NCBI GenBank assembly: GCA_022241605.1
Contig: JAKOMQ010000005.1
Coordinates: 205 to 64,204 of the forward strand
Source: Aquimonas sp.
GTDB taxonomy: Bacteria > Pseudomonadota > Gammaproteobacteria > Xanthomonadales > Xanthomonadaceae
Direction: 5' to 3'
DNA: 64,000 nucleotides
Part shown: piece by piece, positions 46,210-56,007 of the stretch
How positions within the stretch are numbered: the first letter of the stretch is position 1
How the letters are laid out: every line of letters starts with the position of its first letter
Notes under the pieces: generated by a model
Seen by the model: the letters and a program-made list of their open reading frames with translations, nothing else
Database searches by the model: none
Told to the model about the DNA's origin: nothing
Program-made: the position numbers and the translations under genes

Positions 46210-47058
46210 ATGTCGCTCTCCCTTCTGCTGCAGTACGTACTGCCGCACCGGTTTCTGTCGCGTCTGGTCATGTGGGCCACGCGGCTGCCAATCAGGCCGT
46301 GGAAGAACTTCCTGATCCGCCAGATCAGCGGTCGTTTCAATGTGGACTGGAGTGAAGCCGCCTCCAGCGACCTCGACAGCTATCCGCACTTCAATGCCTT
46401 TTTCACCCGCGCGCTCAAGCCCGGCGCGCGCTCGCCTGACGCCGCGGAAGACGCACTGCTGATGCCGGCAGACGGCCGCATCAGCCAGCTCGGCCGCATC
46501 CAGCAGGGTCGCATTTTCCAGGCAAAGGGCCAGGACTACAGCGCCGCCGAACTGCTCGGCAGCGAGGAGGCCGCAGCCCCCTTTGTCGACGGCTGGTTCA
46601 TCACCGTCTATCTGTCACCGCGCGACTACCACCGCGCCCACATGCCCTGCGCCGGGCGTCTGGTCGAGACCGTGCATGTGCCGGGCCGGCTGTTCAGCGT
46701 GGCGCCGTTCGCGGTGGCCGGCATCCCGCGCCTGTTCGCCCGCAACGAGCGCCTGGTCTGCCGCTTCGAGACCGAACGCGGCCCGATGGCGGTGGTGATG
46801 GTCGGCGCCATGCTGGTCTCCGGCGTCGAAACCGTCTGGGGCGGTGTGGAGATCCCGCCTTACGGCTCCGGCATCGTCCGCTGCGACCTGCGCGAACGCA
46901 GCATCCAGCTGGGCCGTTTCGAGGAGATGGCGCGCTTCAACATGGGCTCCACCGTGATCGTTTGCCTGCCGAAGGATGGCTTCGAGCTGGACGACGGCCT
47001 GTTCCCGGAAAACCCGGTCCGGGTCGGCCAGCGCCTCGGCTGGATGCGACCCGCCTGA
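46210..47058 (+). CDS. psd: Phosphatidylserine decarboxylase proenzyme
   Basis: Protein of 282 residues from ATG 46210, 5 nt after the SCO stop; a TTG at 46201 is less likely. Signatures: [46 protein letters not shown] and the self-cleavage site [12 protein letters not shown] (family consensus LGST; here MGST). Cleavage before the Ser creates the pyruvoyl cofactor in the small alpha subunit. It converts phosphatidylserine to phosphatidylethanolamine at the inner membrane. It is followed by rsxC after 4 nt. Confidence 0.95.
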   Translation: MSLSLLLQYVLPHRFLSRLVMWATRLPIRPWKNFLIRQISGRFNVDWSEAASSDLDSYPHFNAFFTRALKPGARSPDAAEDALLMPADGRISQLGRIQQGRIFQAKGQDYSAAELLGSEEAAAPFVDGWFITVYLSPRDYHRAHMPCAGRLVETVHVPGRLFSVAPFAVAGIPRLFARNERLVCRFETERGPMAVVMVGAMLVSGVETVWGGVEIPPYGSGIVRCDLRERSIQLGRFEEMARFNMGSTVIVCLPKDGFELDDGLFPENPVRVGQRLGWMRPA

Positions 47059-47062
47059 TCCC

Positions 47063-48577
47063 ATGCCGCTCTACCGATTCCACGGAGGCCTGCCGCTGCC
47101 GGGGATGAAGGGCGAGCTGCCGCAGCGGCCGATACGGCAGGCCGAGCTGCCTGAACTTCTGACTCTGCCGCTGCGCATGCATGCGCGCGGCACGCTTGAG
47201 CCCTGCGTGGTGCCGGGGCAGCGCGTGCGCCGCTTCGAGGTACTGGCGCGTCCGCAGAGCAGTGGCGAAGGCGCCTGCCTCAATGCGCCGGCGGCCGGCA
47301 TCATCGAGGCCATCGAGCCACGCGGCCTGCCGCATGCGCCCGGCGAATCGGGGCCGGCCATTGTGCTGCGCGTGGATGCCGCAAACCCGAGCGAGGCTTC
47401 GCGCTTTGCGTCCATGTCCGATTGGTCGGCACGCAAGCCGCCGGAGCTGCGCCAGCGACTGATCGAGGCCGGCGTCGCGGGCTTGGGCGGCGGCGCCTTC
47501 CCCAGCGCCGACAAGCTCGCTTTCGAAGTGGAGCTGCTGGTGCTGAACGGCGCCGAGTGCGAGCCCTGGATCGCCTGCGACGCGCGCCTGCTGGTGGAGC
47601 AGGCCGCCGAGGTGCTGCAGGGCGGACGCCTGCTGCGCCACATGCTGGGCGCCAAGCGCGTGCAGCTGGCGGTGGAGGACAGCATGCAGCCGGCACTAGC
47701 AGCCCTGCGCGCGGCGCTGGCCGAACACGCCATTGAGGACATCGAACAGGTCGAGGTGCCCACGCTGTACCCGCAGGGCGGCGAGCGCCAGCTGATCCAG
47801 ACCTTGACCGGCCGCGAGGTGCCTCTGGGCGGCCTGCCTCAGCACATCGGCATCGTCGTCCACAACGTCGGCACCGCGCTGGCGGCCTGGCGCGCGGTGG
47901 TGCACGGCGAAGCGCTGGTCGAACGCGTACTCAGCGTCACCGGCCCAGGCGTGGTGCAGCCCGACAACTGGCGGGTGGCGCTGGGTACGCCGATTGCTGC
48001 CCTCATCGCCGCCAGCGGTGGCTATACCGACCAGGCCCGGCGGCTGCTGATGGGCGGCGCAATGATGGGTGTCAGCCTGCCTGACGATGGCTTTCCCATC
48101 GTCAAGGCCAGCACCTGCGTGCTGGTGTTGGATACACCCGAGGCTCGCCACGGTCAGCCGGCGCTGCCCTGCATCCGCTGCGGCGACTGCGCTGATGTCT
48201 GTCCGCCGCGGCTGATGCCGCAGCTGCTGCATGAGGCCCTGCGCGCTCCGGAAATCGATGCCGCCGAAGCGCTGGGGCTGGGCGCCTGCATCGAGTGCGG
48301 GCTGTGTGATGTCGCCTGCCCCTCCCACATCCCCTTGGCGCAGGGCTTTCGTCTGGGCAAGGCGCGCCTGCGCGCCGAGCGCCAGCGCCAGCAGGAGGCA
48401 AGCGAGGCACAGGCGCGCTTCGAGGCGCGCGCGCGGCGGCTGGAGCATGAGCGCGAAGCGCTCGTGGAGCGCCGCGCCCAGGCCGGCAAGGAGGCCGCGG
48501 CCAAGGCGGCACTGGCCAGCGCGCTGGCCAAGGCGCGTGCCCGCAGCGGCGCAGCAGCGCCGGACCGTTCCGAATGA
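47063..48577 (+). CDS. rsxC: Electron transport complex subunit RsxC/RnfC
   Basis: Protein of 504 residues from ATG 47063. The N-terminal domain matches NADH-oxidoreductase-type RnfC (LPLRMHARGTLEPCVVPGQR, AGVAGLGGGAFPSADKL, NGAECEPWIACDARL, LYPQGGERQLI). Two [4Fe-4S] motifs follow: CIRCGDCADVCP and CIECGLCDVACP. The C-terminal 100 residues form a long Ala/Arg/Glu-rich helix (ARRLEHEREALVERRAQ), as in other gammaproteobacterial RnfC. It is the NADH- or ferredoxin-facing subunit. The gene overlaps rsxD by 4 nt. Confidence 0.95.
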   Translation: MPLYRFHGGLPLPGMKGELPQRPIRQAELPELLTLPLRMHARGTLEPCVVPGQRVRRFEVLARPQSSGEGACLNAPAAGIIEAIEPRGLPHAPGESGPAIVLRVDAANPSEASRFASMSDWSARKPPELRQRLIEAGVAGLGGGAFPSADKLAFEVELLVLNGAECEPWIACDARLLVEQAAEVLQGGRLLRHMLGAKRVQLAVEDSMQPALAALRAALAEHAIEDIEQVEVPTLYPQGGERQLIQTLTGREVPLGGLPQHIGIVVHNVGTALAAWRAVVHGEALVERVLSVTGPGVVQPDNWRVALGTPIAALIAASGGYTDQARRLLMGGAMMGVSLPDDGFPIVKASTCVLVLDTPEARHGQPALPCIRCGDCADVCPPRLMPQLLHEALRAPEIDAAEALGLGACIECGLCDVACPSHIPLAQGFRLGKARLRAERQRQQEASEAQARFEARARRLEHEREALVERRAQAGKEAAAKAALASALAKARARSGAAAPDRSE

Positions 48578-49599
48578 GGCGCTTCGACACCGCAGCCGCC
48601 CCGCACCTGCCGGCCCGCGGCAGCGTGCGCGGGCTGATGCTGGAGGTGCAGTTGGCCCTGCTGCCGGGGCTGCTGATGCAAAGCTGGTTCTTTGGCCACG
48701 GCGTGCTGCTGCAGGTGCTGCTGGCGATCGGCTTCGGGTTGGGCATCGAAGCGCTCTGCCTGCGTTTGCGGGGCCGCCCACTCGGGCCCTTCCTGGGCGA
48801 CGGCAGCACCGTGCTGGCCGCCACCCTGTTCGCGCTTTGCCTGCCGCCGCTGGCGCCATGGTGGATGGCCGCGATCGGCATGCTTGCCGCAATCGGCCTG
48901 GCCAAACACGCCTATGGCGGCCTGGGCGGCAACCTGTTCAATCCGGCCATGGTCGGCTACGCCGTGGTGCTGCTCAGCTTCCCGCTGCAGGCCAGCCAGT
49001 GGCCTGGCGTGTCGGACACGTCCCACTACGGCCTGATCGAAGCCCTGCGGGTGGTCATGCTCGGTGCGGCACCGGCCACAGGCTGGGACGCACTGACCGC
49101 CGCCACGCCGCTAGACGCGCTGCGCCAGCTCGGCGGCCAGGGCCTGACCCTCGGGGAAATGCAGGCCGACCCGCGCTTCGCCGAGTCAGGGCCCGGGGCC
49201 TGGGGCTGGATCGCCAGCGCGCATGCAGTCGGCGGGCTGTGGCTGCTGGCGCGCCGTCGGATTCCCTGGCACGCGCCGGCCGGGCTGCTGGGCAGCGTGG
49301 TGCTGCTCAGCCTGCTGCCCTGGGCGCTGGATCCGGACCTGCACCCCTCGCCGATGTGGCATGTCGCCACCGGCGCCACCGTGCTTGGCGCCTTCTTCAT
49401 CGTCACTGACCCGGTCTCTGGCTGCGCCAGCCCGCGCGGCCGCCTGCTGTTCGGCGCTGGCGTGGGCCTGTTGCTGCTGGCGATCCGGCGTTGGGGCACG
49501 TATCCGGATGCGCTGGCCTTCGCCGTACTGCTGATGAACTGCGCCGCACCGATGCTGGACCGCTACACCCGGCCGCGGGTGTACGGAGCGCCGCGATGA
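48574..49599 (+). CDS. rsxD: Electron transport complex subunit RsxD/RnfD
   Basis: Protein of 341 residues with about nine membrane segments. KHAYGGLGGNLFNPAM (111-126) is diagnostic. LTAATPLDAL (about 174-183) corresponds to the FMN-linked threonine site (usually SGATPL), here with Ala in place of Gly. TDPVSGCASPRGRLLFG near the C-terminus is also conserved. It carries a covalent flavin and is part of the ion-pumping membrane core with RsxA, E and G. It overlaps both neighbours by 4 nt. Confidence 0.95.
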   Translation: MRRFDTAAAPHLPARGSVRGLMLEVQLALLPGLLMQSWFFGHGVLLQVLLAIGFGLGIEALCLRLRGRPLGPFLGDGSTVLAATLFALCLPPLAPWWMAAIGMLAAIGLAKHAYGGLGGNLFNPAMVGYAVVLLSFPLQASQWPGVSDTSHYGLIEALRVVMLGAAPATGWDALTAATPLDALRQLGGQGLTLGEMQADPRFAESGPGAWGWIASAHAVGGLWLLARRRIPWHAPAGLLGSVVLLSLLPWALDPDLHPSPMWHVATGATVLGAFFIVTDPVSGCASPRGRLLFGAGVGLLLLAIRRWGTYPDALAFAVLLMNCAAPMLDRYTRPRVYGAPR

Positions 49600-50255
49600 G
49601 CCCCGCCGGCCTGCGTCGCGCTGCCCTGCTGCTGGGCAGCTGCGCGCTGATCGCGATCGGCGCGCTGACTGCCGTCGAGCACCTTACCCGCGAGCGCATT
49701 GCAGAGGCGCGTGCCGCCGCCGAGCGCGCCGCGCTGGCCGTAGTGCTGCCGCCGGCCGATCACGACAACGACCCGCTGCAGGACAGCCTAAGCGTGCACG
49801 CGCCGGCCTGGCTGGGCCGCGAGACAGCGGTGCGGGTCTGGCGCGCGCGCCGCGCGGGCGCGCCCGCGGCACTGGCGATCGAGCTGAGCGCCCCGGACGG
49901 CTACAGCGGCGACATCGACCTGCTGCTGGGCATCGACGCCAGCGGCCGGGTGATCGCGGTGCGGGTCACCCGCCATGCCGAGACGCCGGGTCTGGGCGAC
50001 CCCATCGAGCGCAGCCGCAGCGACTGGGTCGACGGCTTCGGCGGACGCGCGCTGGGCGATCCCGCGTTGGCCGGCTGGACCGTGCGCCGCGAAGGCGGCG
50101 AGTTCGACCAGTTCACAGGCGCCACCATCACTCCGCGTGCAGTGGTGCGCGCGGTGGCGCGCAGCCTGCTGTTCATCGAGCGCCACGGCGACACGCTGTG
50201 GGCCGCGGAATCCAATACTCTGCTGGAGTTCAAGGATGGCCCCGAGCGCTTCTGA
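49596..50255 (+). CDS. rsxG: Electron transport complex subunit RsxG/RnfG
   Basis: Protein of 219 residues. One N-terminal membrane helix ([20 protein letters not shown]), then a periplasmic domain with [14 protein letters not shown] and the covalent FMN site [12 protein letters not shown] (Thr177). It accepts electrons on the periplasmic side of the complex. It overlaps rsxE by 20 nt, so they are translated together. Confidence 0.95.
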   Translation: MSPAGLRRAALLLGSCALIAIGALTAVEHLTRERIAEARAAAERAALAVVLPPADHDNDPLQDSLSVHAPAWLGRETAVRVWRARRAGAPAALAIELSAPDGYSGDIDLLLGIDASGRVIAVRVTRHAETPGLGDPIERSRSDWVDGFGGRALGDPALAGWTVRREGGEFDQFTGATITPRAVVRAVARSLLFIERHGDTLWAAESNTLLEFKDGPERF

Positions 50256-50895
50256 ATCGGCCGGCCTCGTGCAGGCGGGCCTGTGGCGGCAGAACCCCGC
50301 CCTGGTGCAGCTGCTGGGGCTGTGCCCGCTGCTGGCGGTCAGCGGCACGGCGGTGAACGCGCTGGGCCTGGGCGTTGCCACCCTGCTCGCCCTGCTCGGC
50401 ACCAACCTCGCGGTATCGCTGATCCGCGGCTTCACTGCCGCCGAGGTGCGCATCCCGGCCTTCGTGATGGTGATCGCCTCGGTGGTGACCTCGATCGAAC
50501 TGGCCATGCATGCCTGGCTGCCGGCGCTGCATGCAGTGCTGGGCCTGTTCCTGCCGCTGATCGTGAGCAACTGCGCCATCTTGGGCCGCGCCGAGGCCAT
50601 GGCCAGCCGCAGCGACCCGCTGCGTGCCACGCTGGACGCGCTCGGCATGGGGCTGGGCTTTCTCGGCGTGCTGCTGCTGCTCGGTCTGCTGCGGGAGGGT
50701 ATTGGACAGGGCAGCCTGTTCGCCGGCGCCGGCGCCCTGCTCGGCTTGCCCGGCCTGGAGTGGCAGTTCAGCAGCCACCGCTTCCTGCTGGCCGCCCTGC
50801 CGCCGGGTGCCTTCATCCTGCTGGGCCTGCTGATCGCCGCACGCCAAGCTTGGCTGGCGCGGCGCGCAAGCCTGCAAACCATTCCTATCCCATAG
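50236..50895 (+). CDS. rsxE: Electron transport complex subunit RsxE/RnfE
   Basis: Protein of 219 residues with six membrane segments. [20 protein letters not shown] at the N-terminus, [39 protein letters not shown] (with the conserved Cys that binds the intramembrane FeS cluster) and [12 protein letters not shown] are typical. The Rsx complex keeps SoxR reduced in E. coli, or as Rnf couples ferredoxin/NAD to an ion gradient. The last codons and the TAG stop lie inside the inverted repeat that follows. Confidence 0.95.
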   Translation: MAPSASESAGLVQAGLWRQNPALVQLLGLCPLLAVSGTAVNALGLGVATLLALLGTNLAVSLIRGFTAAEVRIPAFVMVIASVVTSIELAMHAWLPALHAVLGLFLPLIVSNCAILGRAEAMASRSDPLRATLDALGMGLGFLGVLLLLGLLREGIGQGSLFAGAGALLGLPGLEWQFSSHRFLLAALPPGAFILLGLLIAARQAWLARRASLQTIPIP

Positions 50896-51016
50896 GGTGT
50901 GCCTTGGCGCACCGTGTGGCATCCAAGGCTTGCCCCGATGTGTTTCGTATCGACGCGCAATCATGCATGGAACGGCAAGGCCTCGACGCAACACGGTGCG
51001 CCAAGGCACACCCTAT
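50892..51016. repeat. 125-bp inverted repeat element between rsxE and nth
   Basis: A perfect 26-bp inverted repeat: the left arm (50892-50917) starts ATAGGGTGTGCCTTGGCGCA, the right arm (50991-51016) is its complement. Pairing continues imperfectly (12 of 17) inward to about 50934/50974. The core GGTGCGCC(A)AGGC-type palindrome is REP-like. The element covers the last codons and stop of rsxE and ends 32 nt before nth. A very stable RNA hairpin is expected. Confidence 0.9.
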
Positions 51017-51048
51017 GAACGCGTCTTTCCCGAGGTGCCGTTGAAGCC

Positions 51049-51705
51049 ATGGTCGAACCCAAGATCCGCTCAAGCCGCCCGATGAACCCCGCCGACCGGC
51101 TGGAGTTTTTCCGCCGCCTGCGCGAGCTGAATCCCGAGCCCAAAACCGAACTGGAATACAGCAGCGCCTTCGAGCTGCTGATCGCCGTACTGCTGTCGGC
51201 GCAGGCTACCGATGTGGGCGTCAACAAGGCCACGCGGCGGCTGTTCCCGCTGTCGCGCACGCCGCAGGCCATGCTGGATCTGGGCGAGGAGCGCCTGCGC
51301 GAGTTGATCTCCACCATCGGGCTGTTCCGGGCCAAGGCCGCCAACACCATCGCCACCTGCCGGATCCTGGTCGAGGAGCACGGCGGCGAGGTGCCCGGCG
51401 AGCGCGAGGCGCTGGAGCGCCTGCCGGGCGTCGGCCGCAAGACCGCCAACGTGGTGCTGAACACCTGGTTCCGGCAGCCGACCATGGCGGTGGACACCCA
51501 CATCTTCCGCGTCGCCAACCGCACCGGGCTTGCCCCCGGCAAGGACGTACGCGCGGTCGAGGACGCGCTGATGAAGCGCGTGCCCAAGGACTTCCTGATG
51601 GACGCCCACCACTGGCTGATCCTGCACGGCCGCTACGTCTGCAAGGCCCGCAAGCCGGAGTGCGAGCTCTGCGTGGTGCGCGACCTGTGTCGGTTCATTG
51701 GCTGA
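51049..51705 (+). CDS. nth: Endonuclease III
   Basis: Protein of 218 residues (a second ATG, MNPADRLEFF, at 51082 is about as good). The catalytic HhH motif is LERLPGVGRKTANVVL with the lysine, and the Asp follows in VDTHIFRVANR. The [4Fe-4S] ligands C-x6-C-x2-C-x5-C are present at the C-terminus (CKARKPECELCVVRDLC). It excises oxidised pyrimidines. rsxCDGE followed by nth matches the E. coli order rsxABCDGE-nth. Confidence 0.96.
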   Translation: MVEPKIRSSRPMNPADRLEFFRRLRELNPEPKTELEYSSAFELLIAVLLSAQATDVGVNKATRRLFPLSRTPQAMLDLGEERLRELISTIGLFRAKAANTIATCRILVEEHGGEVPGEREALERLPGVGRKTANVVLNTWFRQPTMAVDTHIFRVANRTGLAPGKDVRAVEDALMKRVPKDFLMDAHHWLILHGRYVCKARKPECELCVVRDLCRFIG

Positions 51706-51710
51706 AGCCC

Positions 51711-51887
51711 GGGATTCGGGATTCGGGATTCGGGATTCGAGGCCTGCAGCTCCACCACTGCGCCTCCATCAAAGTTCGACGACCGCGCAGCCAACTGCGC
51801 GTTGGCGAACATTCCGCGAGGAGGAGCCTCGCCTCAATCTCGACACTCGACCCACGCGAATCCCCAATCCCGAATCCCCAATCCCGG
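51711..51887. repeat. Inverted GGGATT array pair between nth and creD
   Basis: Four GGGATTC units (51711-51739) start 5 nt after the nth stop, and the opposite run CGAATCCCCAATCCC... (51857-51887) ends just before creD. The interior (about 117 bp) is unrelated in sequence to that of the pepA-holC pair. The element would fold into a long stem and separates two convergent genes. Confidence 0.85.
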
Positions 51888-51891
51888 CCTC

Positions 51892-53184
51892 TCACCCCCA
51901 CCGCACCCGCCGCGTCGCCAGCATGAACACCGCGAGGCAGCCGAACAGGGTGACGGCGCCGCCCAACAGGGCGTGGTCCTCGGCTTTCAGCAGCACGTAC
52001 AGCAGGGCGTAGAGGCCGGACAGTAGGCCGGCGCTGGCCCAGCCGCGCGGGCGGCTGTCGAAGGCGCCGGCGAGGTAGGTGGCGATCAAGGCGGTGCAGG
52101 CCAGCGCGGCCAGCAGATAAGCCAGCCCGAATCCGACGTGCTCGGACAGGGCCAGCAGCAGCAGGAAGAACATCGCCAGCGCCAACCCGACCAGGCCGTA
52201 GTGCAGCGGATGCAGTTCGCCGCGGCCCAAGACCTCCACGAAGAACACCGCTCCGAACACCAGCACCAGCACCAGCAAGGCGTACTTGATGGCGCGCTCG
52301 GTCATCAGATAGCGGTCGACCGGATCGACCAGACGAAAACCGAAGGCCTGCCCGTCAATCGAGTGGCAATGGCTGGCCTGAACCCCGCACTCGGCCGCCA
52401 GCTGCTGGGCCTGGCTGGCCAGGCGCGACACCTTCCAGCCGGCGCGGAAGCCCTCCGGCGACAGCTCCGGCGCCAGCGGCAGCAAGGCCCCTCGAAACGA
52501 CGGATGCGGCCAGTCGCCGCGGATCGACACTTGCGTATCGGCACCCACTGGCACGAAGTCCAGCGCGTCGGTACCGCTGAGCTCCAGATCCAGCGCCACC
52601 TCCAGCGTTCCGCCCAGCACGCTGGTCGGGGCAAGCCCAGCCTGCACGCCGGCGCCGATCCAGGGCAAGCCTGCGCCGGGCTCAACCGTCAGCGGCCGCC
52701 CGCCCGCAAGCAGCTCTGCACGCCGGATGCCGCGATTGTCTCCCAAGCCCAGCAGCAGGTCGGCGCGCACCAGCCGCTCGCCTTCGGCCGGCAGCTCCGG
52801 CAGGACGAAACGTGCCCTGCCCTTCAGCTGCAGGTGATAGACCAGCGCCGTGAACAATGACCGCCCGCGCCGCTCGCTGACGAACTCGCCCTCCCAGTGC
52901 AGTGCGTCCGGCAGCAGCAGCCGCACCTCGCGCTGGGTGCGGAGTTCGACAATGCCGCCACCGTCGCCCTCCGCACCGTGCCGGTGCAGAACCTCACGGT
53001 CCACCACCACCCGCAGCATCGGCCCCAGCAAACGCTGCGAACGGCTGCTGGACTGCGCGACCTCATCGCGCACCTCGGCCGCTCGCCGCTGGCGCTCCTG
53101 CACCAGGCCGGAAAGCATCAGCAGTGGAATCAGCAGCGCGATGATGGTGGCTGCGATCAGGGGCAGCTTGATGCCGAGGCGCAT
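51892..53184 (-). CDS. creD: Inner membrane protein CreD
   Basis: Protein of 430 residues. N-terminal membrane helix (LIAATIIALLIPLLMLSGLV) followed by a large periplasmic domain (LLLPDALHWEGEFVSERRGR, VYHLQLKGRARFVLPELPAE), then about five C-terminal helices with FFVEVLGRGELHPLHYGLVG LAL, characteristic of CreD (CreBC regulon; in Stenotrophomonas and Aeromonas linked to beta-lactam tolerance and envelope integrity). No creBC genes are in the window. Confidence 0.9.
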   Translation of the reverse strand: MRLGIKLPLIAATIIALLIPLLMLSGLVQERQRRAAEVRDEVAQSSSRSQRLLGPMLRVVVDREVLHRHGAEGDGGGIVELRTQREVRLLLPDALHWEGEFVSERRGRSLFTALVYHLQLKGRARFVLPELPAEGERLVRADLLLGLGDNRGIRRAELLAGGRPLTVEPGAGLPWIGAGVQAGLAPTSVLGGTLEVALDLELSGTDALDFVPVGADTQVSIRGDWPHPSFRGALLPLAPELSPEGFRAGWKVSRLASQAQQLAAECGVQASHCHSIDGQAFGFRLVDPVDRYLMTERAIKYALLVLVLVFGAVFFVEVLGRGELHPLHYGLVGLALAMFFLLLLALSEHVGFGLAYLLAALACTALIATYLAGAFDSRPRGWASAGLLSGLYALLYVLLKAEDHALLGGAVTLFGCLAVFMLATRRVRWG

Positions 53185-53283
53185 GGCGCACTCCGTTGTG
53201 GGGGAGTGCGAAGGAGACGCCGCGAGCAGGGCGCAGCGCGGCCTTCAGATGACAATTCGCGGGCACTCACCCGGCGATGGAAC

Positions 53284-56007
53284 TCAGCGCCCAAGCACCT
53301 CCTCGCGCATCTCCAGCACCCGGCGCACGCGCGGATGCTCGGGCCCAAGCGCTCCGAGCAGCCAGGCGTGCGAGCGCTCGAAGGCTTCGGCGGACTCCTC
53401 GCGGCGCTCCATGCGGGCCAGCGTGAAGGCGAGCCCCAACATGTAGATGCCCGGCTCGTCCCGCTCAGGTCCAAAGATACGTTGGGACACCTCGGCGTTG
53501 CGGAGATTGAGCACCAGTGCGCCTTCCAGGTCGCCCTTGCGCCGCAGTAGGCCAGACAGGTTGTGGCCGAGGATCAGCACCTCCGGGTGTTCGGCGCCCA
53601 ACAGTTCTGTTTCGATCTCCAGGGCGCGCCGAATCAGCGCCTCGGCTTCCTCGTGCTGGCCGCGGCTGCTCAGCAGCATGCCAAGATTGTTCAGGCTGTT
53701 ACGCGTCAGCGGATGCTGGTCGCCGAACTGTCGAACGCGCTGCTCGAGTACCTCGCGGAACAAGGGCTCCGCCTCGTCCTCCCGATCCATGTCCTGCAGC
53801 ACGCTGGCCAACTCGTTCAGCGTGGTCTGCACGTCAGGATGCACCCGCTGGAGACGTGAAAGGCGCAGCGCGAGGCCTTCCCGAAAGTGCAGCTCGGCGT
53901 CCGCAAAGCGGCCTTCCTTGCGCTCGATCTGTCCCAACGTCAACAGCAGGGTGGATCGCAGGAAGGGCTGATCTTCGTCAGCGCTGCCCAGCAACTCCAG
54001 CGCACGGCCCAAGCGCTCGCGCGCCTCGTCCCGGCGACCGAGCGTACTCATGGCCGCGGCTTCCGCAGACAGTGCATGCGCCTTCTCGATCAACGGCACA
54101 GCGGCCGAGGACTCTCGCACCTCGGCCACAGAGCGAAGCACATCCAGTGCCTCCTCGCTTCGCCTCGCCATGATCAGCTCTTGCCCATGCACGTTCGCCA
54201 GCCGCACTTGTTCCGCCGCCGCCCCCCGGTGGTCGCGGCGAAGTGCCTGCATCCGCTGATCGCCCTCTTCGGTCCGCCCAAGATCGAAGGCGATCCGCGC
54301 GGCCAGCTCACGGAATGCCAGCGCGCGCGTGTTGCTCGCGCCCTCGTCGACGCCCCAGAGCTGGCCCGCACGCTGCAGGTGTCGCTCGGCTTCCGCCGGC
54401 TCGCCTAGCGCGCGATAGGCACGCGCAAGCGCCCAGCGGACCCCGGCCTCGGCGGCAGGCGTGTCGGCTAGGCGTTCCTCGACTTCCCCGGACGCGCGGT
54501 CCAGCACCTCGCGCAGTCGCATGTCGGGGTGGGGCGCCAGGTAGGGACTGGCCTGCGCCAGAAGGTCCTCGTTGAGAAAGGTGTTGATCGCCTCGGCCAC
54601 CGCGCGCGCTTCCGAGGCCTGCCGATACAGCCAGAGGCTGGAAACGGCTCCAAGCAGAAAGATCGCTGATAGTCCAAGCAGCCAGCGCCGCTGCAGGCGG
54701 CTGCGCTGCAGCCGTGCATGCAGTGTCCGCGCCTTGGTCTCCGCGGCGAGCGCCGAGTCGCGCTGACTGCGCCGCTGTTCGAGCTGGCGCAGCCGCTGGG
54801 CGAGGGCTCCGGCATCCGCCAGCCGCCGCTCCGGCTCCACGTCCGCGGCCGCGGCGATGTCCTCGCGCAGCAGGGAATCCTCGATGTCCCGCTCCCAGCC
54901 CGGCGCCAGCGGGCGGCGCAGATCGCCCACGGCCATCTGGTAGAGCATCACGCCCAGGGCGTAGAGGTCGCTGCGCTGGGTGGGCGCGGCGCCGCCGATC
55001 ACCTCGGGCGCGAGGTAGGCCGGCGTGCCGGAGCTGTCGCCGCTGCCGATGCGGGTGCCGGTGAAGCCCAGCCGGGTGATACCCAGCGCCGCGATGGCGC
55101 CGGCGTCGCTGAGCGCGCCAATGCCGAAGTCGGCCAGCAGCACCTGCAGCCGCGCATCCGCACGACGGCGGATCAGCACGTTGCCGGGCTTGAGGTCCTT
55201 GTGCACCACGCCAACCGAATGCGTGGCCGACACCGCCTCGCAGAGCTGGGCCATGGCCTCCAGCCGCTCGGCCAGGGGCGGACTCTCAGCGGCCAGCCAT
55301 TGGCCGAAGTCGCCACCCTCGACCCACTCCGACTCGGTGAAGAAGGGCGGCTCCTGCAGGTTCCAGTCGTGCAGGCAGACCACCGGCGCCTCGGCGCCGA
55401 GCGCCTCATGCACCACTCGATACAGGGTGATCTCGCGCTTGAGTCGGACCAGGCTTTCGCCGTCGCGGGCGAACTTGAACACGCGGCGGTCGCGGGTCTT
55501 GCTGTGCTCGGCCAGCCAGACCAGTCCACGGGCGTCGGCATCCAAGGCGTGCAGCAGGCGCCAGTTCGGTCGCTGCGGTACGGCGTCGCCAGCGCAGGGC
55601 TCGTAGATCAGCGCTGCCGGCATCGGCGCTTCGCCTGTCTCCACCTCCACCCCGAACCGATAACCGAAGCCATGCACGGTGCGAACCAGCTCCTGGGCGT
55701 CATCGGCCAGCGCGGCGCGCAGCTTCATTACCGCCTTGGCGAGCGTGCCCTCGGTGACGATACGGCCCGGCCAGACGCGCTCCAGCAGCTCGTCCTTGGT
55801 CCAGACCTCGCCGGGGCGCTCGACCAGACAGGCCAGCAGCTGCAGCACCTTGGCCTCGACATTCAGCACGCGCTCGCCGCGGCTGAGCTCAAGCCGCGCT
55901 AGGTCCAGACGGAAGTCGGCAAACCGGTACAGCCGATGCTCCGTGCCAAGCAAGCCCTGGCCTGCCGAACTCGCGCCCGACCCCCCGGGCGTGGACGAAC
56001 CCTGCAT
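53284..56007 (-). CDS. Winged-helix DNA-binding / Ser-Thr kinase / membrane / TPR fusion protein
   Basis: Protein of 907 residues; ATG 56007 (MQGSSTPGG) chosen because the domain starts shortly after, though the frame is open further up. Residues 25-120 form an OmpR-type winged helix (FRLDLARLELSRGERVLNVE, VWPGRIVTEGTLAKAVMKLR, VHGFGYRF). A kinase domain spans about 150-415, with Lys178 in RRVFKFA, catalytic VHKDLKPGNVL (269-279), LADFGIGAL (291-299) and YLAPEVIGG. The HRD His/Arg are replaced by VHKD, and the glycine loop is weak. One membrane helix (443-461) precedes about ten TPR repeats (GRRDEARERLGRALELLG and similar). A membrane-anchored regulator reading protein or envelope signals is inferred. 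Confidence 0.85.
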   Translation of the reverse strand: MQGSSTPGGSGASSAGQGLLGTEHRLYRFADFRLDLARLELSRGERVLNVEAKVLQLLACLVERPGEVWTKDELLERVWPGRIVTEGTLAKAVMKLRAALADDAQELVRTVHGFGYRFGVEVETGEAPMPAALIYEPCAGDAVPQRPNWRLLHALDADARGLVWLAEHSKTRDRRVFKFARDGESLVRLKREITLYRVVHEALGAEAPVVCLHDWNLQEPPFFTESEWVEGGDFGQWLAAESPPLAERLEAMAQLCEAVSATHSVGVVHKDLKPGNVLIRRRADARLQVLLADFGIGALSDAGAIAALGITRLGFTGTRIGSGDSSGTPAYLAPEVIGGAAPTQRSDLYALGVMLYQMAVGDLRRPLAPGWERDIEDSLLREDIAAAADVEPERRLADAGALAQRLRQLEQRRSQRDSALAAETKARTLHARLQRSRLQRRWLLGLSAIFLLGAVSSLWLYRQASEARAVAEAINTFLNEDLLAQASPYLAPHPDMRLREVLDRASGEVEERLADTPAAEAGVRWALARAYRALGEPAEAERHLQRAGQLWGVDEGASNTRALAFRELAARIAFDLGRTEEGDQRMQALRRDHRGAAAEQVRLANVHGQELIMARRSEEALDVLRSVAEVRESSAAVPLIEKAHALSAEAAAMSTLGRRDEARERLGRALELLGSADEDQPFLRSTLLLTLGQIERKEGRFADAELHFREGLALRLSRLQRVHPDVQTTLNELASVLQDMDREDEAEPLFREVLEQRVRQFGDQHPLTRNSLNNLGMLLSSRGQHEEAEALIRRALEIETELLGAEHPEVLILGHNLSGLLRRKGDLEGALVLNLRNAEVSQRIFGPERDEPGIYMLGLAFTLARMERREESAEAFERSHAWLLGALGPEHPRVRRVLEMREEVLGR

